Of a stretch of DNA of 59,388 bases, positions 55,319 to 59,388 are shown piece after piece. Position 1 is the stretch's first letter; every line of letters starts with the position of its first letter. The position numbers were made by a program, and so were the translations under genes. The stretch is taken from contig CALGJQ010000052.1 of assembly GCA_937928545.1 (NCBI GenBank), positions 1 through 59,388 on the forward strand, in the 5' to 3' direction. The stretch is from an uncultured Verrucomicrobiales bacterium (GTDB lineage: Bacteria; Verrucomicrobiota; Verrucomicrobiia; Verrucomicrobiales; Akkermansiaceae). The notes beneath the pieces were generated by a model. That model ran no database searches. It saw only the letters and a program-made list of their open reading frames with translations, and had not been told where the DNA came from.

Positions 55319-56407
55319 ATGAAGCCTTCATCCCGACGCAAGTTCCTCACTAAATCCACCCTCCTTGCAGGATCAGCCCTTTCTTTTCCAAACATCGCCA
55401 CCGGCAAAAAAACAAGCGGCCCAGTCACCATCGGAGAAGGAGAACACCAATACGAAGTCGATCACAGCTTCGCCAAGCTTCCTGATCAATTCACCTGGCA
55501 GACCACTCACAATGTCGCCGTCGATGCCGAGCAAAATCTCTACGTCATGCACGAAGGGAAAGCCAACATCAAAGACCACCCCTCCATCTTCGTCTTCGAT
55601 CCCAAAGGGAAATTCATCCGCGCCTTCGGCAGCCAGTTCCAAGGCGGAGGCCATGGCATTGAAGTTCGCAGCGAAGGCAAAGAACAATTCCTCTACATCA
55701 CCGGCTATCAAAACATCAAAGCCTTCGCCAAACTCACTCTCACCGGAGACATCGTCTGGTATCAACGCGCTCCCATGGCCTCTGGCCGATACGCCGAAGG
55801 CGAAGACAGCTCCACCAAACGGGACTGGGGTCGCAACAAATTCATGCCCACCAACACCGCCTTCCATCCTAGCGATGGCAGCATCTACCTCGCCGATGGC
55901 TACGGCGGCCATTGCATTCACCGTTACGATTCCGCCGGCCGCTACCTCTCCACCATCGGCAAGCCCGGCAAAGGAGACGGAGAGTTTAATCTCCCCCACG
56001 GACTTTGGATCGACAGCCGAAACCCGAAATCCCCCACCCTCTGCGTCGCCGACCGAGCCAATAGCCGCCTCCAATGGTTCACCTTAGATGGAAAGCATCT
56101 CAAAACCCTCGCCGAGCCCTTCATCCTTCCGGCCAACATCGACGTTCACAAGGACCTCATGCTCATCCCTGATCTCTCCGCCCGCCTCACCCTTCTCGAC
56201 AAGGATGACAAAGTGATCCACCTCGCCAATGACGACGAATGGCGCAAGCAAGTCACCGCCAATAGAAACAAACTTCGCAGCCAACCCAACAAATGGGTCG
56301 ACGGAAAATTCATTCATCCACACGACGCCTGCTTCGATGCCGAAGGCAACATCTTCGTCGCCGAATGGGTCACCACCGGCCGCGTGACCAAACTCAAAAA
56401 GGTCTAA
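55319..56407 (+). CDS. Tat-exported NHL-repeat (PAL-like) protein
   Basis: A 362-residue protein. The twin-arginine signal is SRRKFLTKSTLLAGSALSFP. A six-bladed NHL-type propeller follows: NVAVDAEQNLYVMHEG, IFVFDPKGKFIRAFGSQF, NTAFHPSDGSIYLADGYG, PHGLWIDS and PHDACFDAEGNIFVAEW. The pattern resembles peptidylglycine amidating-lyase-like proteins, but metal residues could not be confirmed. It is exported to the periplasm. It is convergent with recF (4-bp overlap). Confidence 0.75.
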   Translation: MKPSSRRKFLTKSTLLAGSALSFPNIATGKKTSGPVTIGEGEHQYEVDHSFAKLPDQFTWQTTHNVAVDAEQNLYVMHEGKANIKDHPSIFVFDPKGKFIRAFGSQFQGGGHGIEVRSEGKEQFLYITGYQNIKAFAKLTLTGDIVWYQRAPMASGRYAEGEDSSTKRDWGRNKFMPTNTAFHPSDGSIYLADGYGGHCIHRYDSAGRYLSTIGKPGKGDGEFNLPHGLWIDSRNPKSPTLCVADRANSRLQWFTLDGKHLKTLAEPFILPANIDVHKDLMLIPDLSARLTLLDKDDKVIHLANDDEWRKQVTANRNKLRSQPNKWVDGKFIHPHDACFDAEGNIFVAEWVTTGRVTKLKKV

Positions 56408-57453
56408 ATTACCTTCCCTGCCTTCACTTCTGTCACTGCCAAGTCCATCTTTTCATCCTCCAACCAATCCAGATTGGTGGTCGTGATCAACTTCTGCGCC
56501 CCTTCCGGAAGCCGCCCCATCAAAGCATTCCTCCGCTTCGGATCGAGTTCCCCAAAAACATCATCGATCAGATAAACCGGCTCCCGCTTCCCCAACTCAC
56601 GCAGCACCTCACCCTGCGCCAACTTCAGTGAAAGAGCCAAAGTCCGCTGCTGTCCCTCACTCGCAAAGTCCTTCGCTGAGCGCCCCGCAATCGTGAGCTT
56701 CAACTCATCCCGATGCGGCCCCGCTAAAGTCATTCCACGCCGCGTTTCCGACTCCTCCACCTCCGCAAAGGCCGCTTCCAAATCCCCCTTCGCGCGGTCG
56801 ACATACTTCACCGCCAATTCTTCTCCCGCCCCACTGATCTCCGCCTGATTATGCCTCGCCAGCGGCATCAATTTCTCACAGAGTTCTTCGCGCAATCGCA
56901 CCATCTCCGAGCCATGCTCAATCAGCATCTTGGTATACGCTTGCACCACCCCTTCCCCAGCCGAGAGCGTTTTTAAATAGCGATTCCTCGCCTTTAGCGC
57001 CCCCCGATATCGAGTCCAATGATGCCGATACTCCGCATCGATCTGCGTCGCAATAAAATCAAGATACCTCCTCCGACTTTCGCCCCCACCTCTCACCAAA
57101 TCCAAATCCTCATTCCCCATCCACACCACCAGCCCACTCTCTTCCAAATACTCCCGACGCACCGACACCTCCGTCCCCTCCGCTTTTAAAGACAAACCCT
57201 TCCGATCTCCCCTCACCTGCAACTCTCGCCCCCAAGCCTCACCCGCAATCCCAAATCCCTCCGCTCCCTCACGAATCAACTGCCGCGTCTGCCGCGCTCT
57301 CGGCGACTGCAACCGCAGCAAAAGGCACACCGCCTCTAGTAACGAAGTCTTCCCCTGCGCATTCTCCCCCACAAAAATCTGCCCCGCCGTATCCAGCGAT
57401 AACGACGCCTGCTCAAAGCATCGAAAATTCACAAGGCGCAGGCTCTCAATCAC
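56404..57453 (-). CDS. recF: DNA replication/repair protein RecF
   Basis: A 349-residue SMC-like ATPase. The N-terminal RLVNFRCFEQ precedes Walker A GENAQGKTSLLEAV (about 29-42). The central YLDFIATQID region, ABC-type signature SEGQQRTLALSLKLAQ, and Walker B YLIDDVFGELD follow. RecF loads RecA at gaps. It is usually near dnaA/dnaN, but neither is in this window. The + strand over it is strongly C-rich, so its mRNA is G-rich. Confidence 0.94.
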   Translation of the reverse strand: MIESLRLVNFRCFEQASLSLDTAGQIFVGENAQGKTSLLEAVCLLLRLQSPRARQTRQLIREGAEGFGIAGEAWGRELQVRGDRKGLSLKAEGTEVSVRREYLEESGLVVWMGNEDLDLVRGGGESRRRYLDFIATQIDAEYRHHWTRYRGALKARNRYLKTLSAGEGVVQAYTKMLIEHGSEMVRLREELCEKLMPLARHNQAEISGAGEELAVKYVDRAKGDLEAAFAEVEESETRRGMTLAGPHRDELKLTIAGRSAKDFASEGQQRTLALSLKLAQGEVLRELGKREPVYLIDDVFGELDPKRRNALMGRLPEGAQKLITTTNLDWLEDEKMDLAVTEVKAGKVI

Positions 57454-57578
57454 GCCCGACCATCTTCTTCAAAACGACCCATTGCAACGCGAAACCCACC
57501 TCAAAAATTAGGTGAAGCTTTCCCCAATTTTGTAATTCCTCACCCCGTTCACGCTCATGAACACCACCACGAATACCC

Positions 57579-59087
57579 ATGAGCCTCCACGCCCAACTTT
57601 CCACCGAAGCCCAATCAAACCTCGCCTCCCAGCGCCGCACCTCCACTCTCACCAGCCTCCTCATTGCCCTCCTCACCATGGCCCTCCTTGGCATCATCCT
57701 TCTCATCATCGCCATGGGAACTGATCCAAAAACCGGGCCCTTGATGGAAAGCTACATCTCGCAAGCTCCACCAGACGATCAAATCCACCTCAAGAAAATC
57801 ACCAATACCATCGTCCGCAAACCCAATCCCCCAAGCCATACCTCAGCTCGAGTCATCTCGACCAAGGTCCCCACCACCACCTCCATTCCGATCTCACTCG
57901 TCAACATTCCCGATCCAGAAATCGAAATCGGCCAAGACGAAAACTTTGGCTCCGGCACTTGGGGAAAAGATGGAAATGGCCCCGGCTCCGGCTTCAACAA
58001 CATCACCGACGTCCTAAAAAAACGCTGCTCTCACGCCGACCGTATGCAACGCCTCCTCTCAAACGGCGGAAATGCCGAATGTGAAGACGCCGTCATTAAG
58101 GCACTCCGTTGGCTCAAAAAAACTCAAAACAAAGACGGCTCATGGACCAACAAAAGCCAAGTCGCCATGACCGGCCTCGCCCTCCTCACCTACCTCGGCC
58201 ATTGCGAAACCGCCCAGTCTCCAGAATTTGGCGAAAGCGTTCTCGCCGCCACCACCTACCTCACCGACCTTGCCATGAAAAATAACGGCAAGCTCGCCTC
58301 CGACTTCAAAAACAAGCACTGGCCCTACGAGCACGCCATCGCCACCTACGCCCTCGCTGAAGCTTACACCCTCTGCGTCAAATCCTTCGGGGAAAACATC
58401 TACCAACTCGAAGAAGCTGTCCAAACCTCCGGTCAATTCCTCATCAACAGCCAACACCAAAGCGGAGGCTGGGACTACGCCTACAGCGAAGACAGCACCC
58501 GCGGGGGCGACGTCTCCATCGTCGGCTGGCACCTCCAAGCGCTCAAAGCTTGCCAACTCAGCGGGCTTGAATTCAAAAACCTCCGCAAATCCTGCAATAA
58601 AGCAATCGACTACCTTGAACGCATGCAGCTCTCCAGCGGAGCGATTGGCTACTCATCCCCCAGACTCCACGCCGGACAAGACGGCACCACCCTAGCTGCG
58701 GTCGGAGCCCTCTGCGCTCAGATCTGGAAAAGCCCCTCGACTCAAGTCGCTCGCAAAGCCGTTCGCTTCATCGACAAAAACATGAAGCTTCAATGGGACA
58801 GCCCCGACTCCGACCTCTACGGCCACTACTACGCCGTCCAAGCCATGATCAACCATGGCGGCCCCGAGTGGGAGCGCTACAATCAACTCTTCCGCGATCA
58901 GCTCCTCACCAACCAAGCACCTGATGGCTCCTTCCGCCCCGTCAACCAAGGCCAGCAAACCGGCATCAACGCCGTCGCCGCCAGCTTCGCCGGAAACAAC
59001 TCCTTCGCCACTCACTACCGCACCTGCCTCGCCACCCTCATACTTGAGTCCTACTACCGCTTCCTCCCCGCCAGCCAAAGCAAGTAA
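57579..59087 (+). CDS. membrane-anchored alpha/alpha-toroid protein
   Basis: A 502-residue protein with one membrane anchor (about residues 24-46, TSLLIALLTMALLGIILLIIAM). A ~100-residue linker follows, then a toroid of helical repeats with QW-like motifs: TQNKDGSWTN, SQHQSGGWDYAYSEDS, APDGSFRPV. As in the protein at 9250, no DxDD cyclase motif is evident. The function is unknown. A related structural or scaffold role in PVC envelopes is possible. Confidence 0.75.
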   Translation: MSLHAQLSTEAQSNLASQRRTSTLTSLLIALLTMALLGIILLIIAMGTDPKTGPLMESYISQAPPDDQIHLKKITNTIVRKPNPPSHTSARVISTKVPTTTSIPISLVNIPDPEIEIGQDENFGSGTWGKDGNGPGSGFNNITDVLKKRCSHADRMQRLLSNGGNAECEDAVIKALRWLKKTQNKDGSWTNKSQVAMTGLALLTYLGHCETAQSPEFGESVLAATTYLTDLAMKNNGKLASDFKNKHWPYEHAIATYALAEAYTLCVKSFGENIYQLEEAVQTSGQFLINSQHQSGGWDYAYSEDSTRGGDVSIVGWHLQALKACQLSGLEFKNLRKSCNKAIDYLERMQLSSGAIGYSSPRLHAGQDGTTLAAVGALCAQIWKSPSTQVARKAVRFIDKNMKLQWDSPDSDLYGHYYAVQAMINHGGPEWERYNQLFRDQLLTNQAPDGSFRPVNQGQQTGINAVAASFAGNNSFATHYRTCLATLILESYYRFLPASQSK

Positions 59088-59388
59088 ACTACTCCCCAGG
59101 GCGATCAAACTAGGGAGAATTTTTCGCAATGTCTCTTTGTTCTCCAGCCCCAATCGGGGCGATCTAACGTAGCCCACGGGCAGAGGGAGGAACGACCGTC
59201 GCCCTGGGTTTGTGCATGGACCGGTCCGGGGCGAGCCAAACGTGGTAATCTCCATACCGCGCACCCGCTGCCCCCACCACCAGTAGCGACGCCGGAAGGG
59301 CGCGCTTCGGGCACCTCATATCCGATTCAAGATCAAAGGCTCGCGCCTCGTTTCTTCGACCCCAAGACCCAGGGCGACGCTACGCTTT
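59088..59388. other. repeat-like non-coding region at window end
   Basis: A 301-bp stretch without a convincing gene. CCAGGGCGA occurs at 59096-59104 and 59369-59377, and inverted TCGCCCTGG at 59199-59207. Minus-strand text (PDWGWRTKRHCEK) resembles short ORFs reported repeatedly in PVC genomes, from memory. It may be a REP-type or degraded repeated element extending past the window. Confidence 0.45.

Overview
The window reads as chromosome from a member of the Verrucomicrobiota (PVC superphylum), most like the aquatic Verrucomicrobiae. The grounds are a cytochrome-linked DUF1549/DUF1553 protein, a DUF1080-type beta-propeller protein next to a multihaem cytochrome, a PEP-CTERM protein, secreted alpha/alpha-toroid (squalene-cyclase-like) proteins, Tat-exported Gfo/Idh/MocA and NHL-repeat proteins, and short dispersed intergenic repeats. 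No phage, insertion sequence, CRISPR array or rRNA was seen. The + strand is C-rich over G almost throughout, whichever strand is coding, so it is probably one replication arm.

0-15.6 kb: an SDR end, nadK, and a MoeB/ThiF-rhodanese gene whose catalytic-cysteine codon is an in-frame TGA followed by a SECIS-like hairpin (predicted selenoprotein). Next is an operon of pspA (bacterial ESCRT-III family), a small membrane protein, a Vps4-like AAA ATPase and rlmH. A YkgJ cysteine-cluster protein and a lipoprotein amidase follow, then a cluster of four DnaA-box-like 9-mers, a methyltransferase, an HlyD-type adaptor and a toroid protein. thiC is preceded by a promoter, a TPP-like aptamer with a shortened second arm, and a terminator. 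A Phd/VapC-type toxin-antitoxin pair, LysR regulator, ferredoxin, radical-SAM gene remnant and M15-type lipoprotein complete this part.

15.7-33 kb: a large ABCG-like transporter, a ParA ATPase with a Pro/Glu-rich partner, a YyaL/SSP411-like lipoprotein lacking its CxxC, hisB-hisH, bamA, tig-clpP, a Gfo/Idh/MocA oxidoreductase, an alpha/beta hydrolase, a GYF_2 membrane protein and rpsT.

33-46 kb: an unknown exported protein, a hydroxyacid dehydrogenase-YgfZ fusion, then a leftward run: trpE, a DUF2007 protein and trpG (overlapping), followed by a CPBP protease; an MBL hydrolase and a rhomboid protease lie upstream. tRNA-Leu(UAG), a small acidic protein, the DUF1549/DUF1553 cytochrome protein, a Spondin_N-like PEP-CTERM protein and rnpB (minus) follow.

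46-59.4 kb: a DUF1080/propeller protein plus a five-haem cytochrome, repeat-rich spacers, rpsB-tsf, a SulP transporter, an NHL-repeat Tat protein, recF, a second toroid protein and a terminal repeat-like region. The strongest leads are the predicted selenocysteine MoeB, the PspA-AAA pair, the thiC leader and the dehydrogenase-YgfZ fusion.
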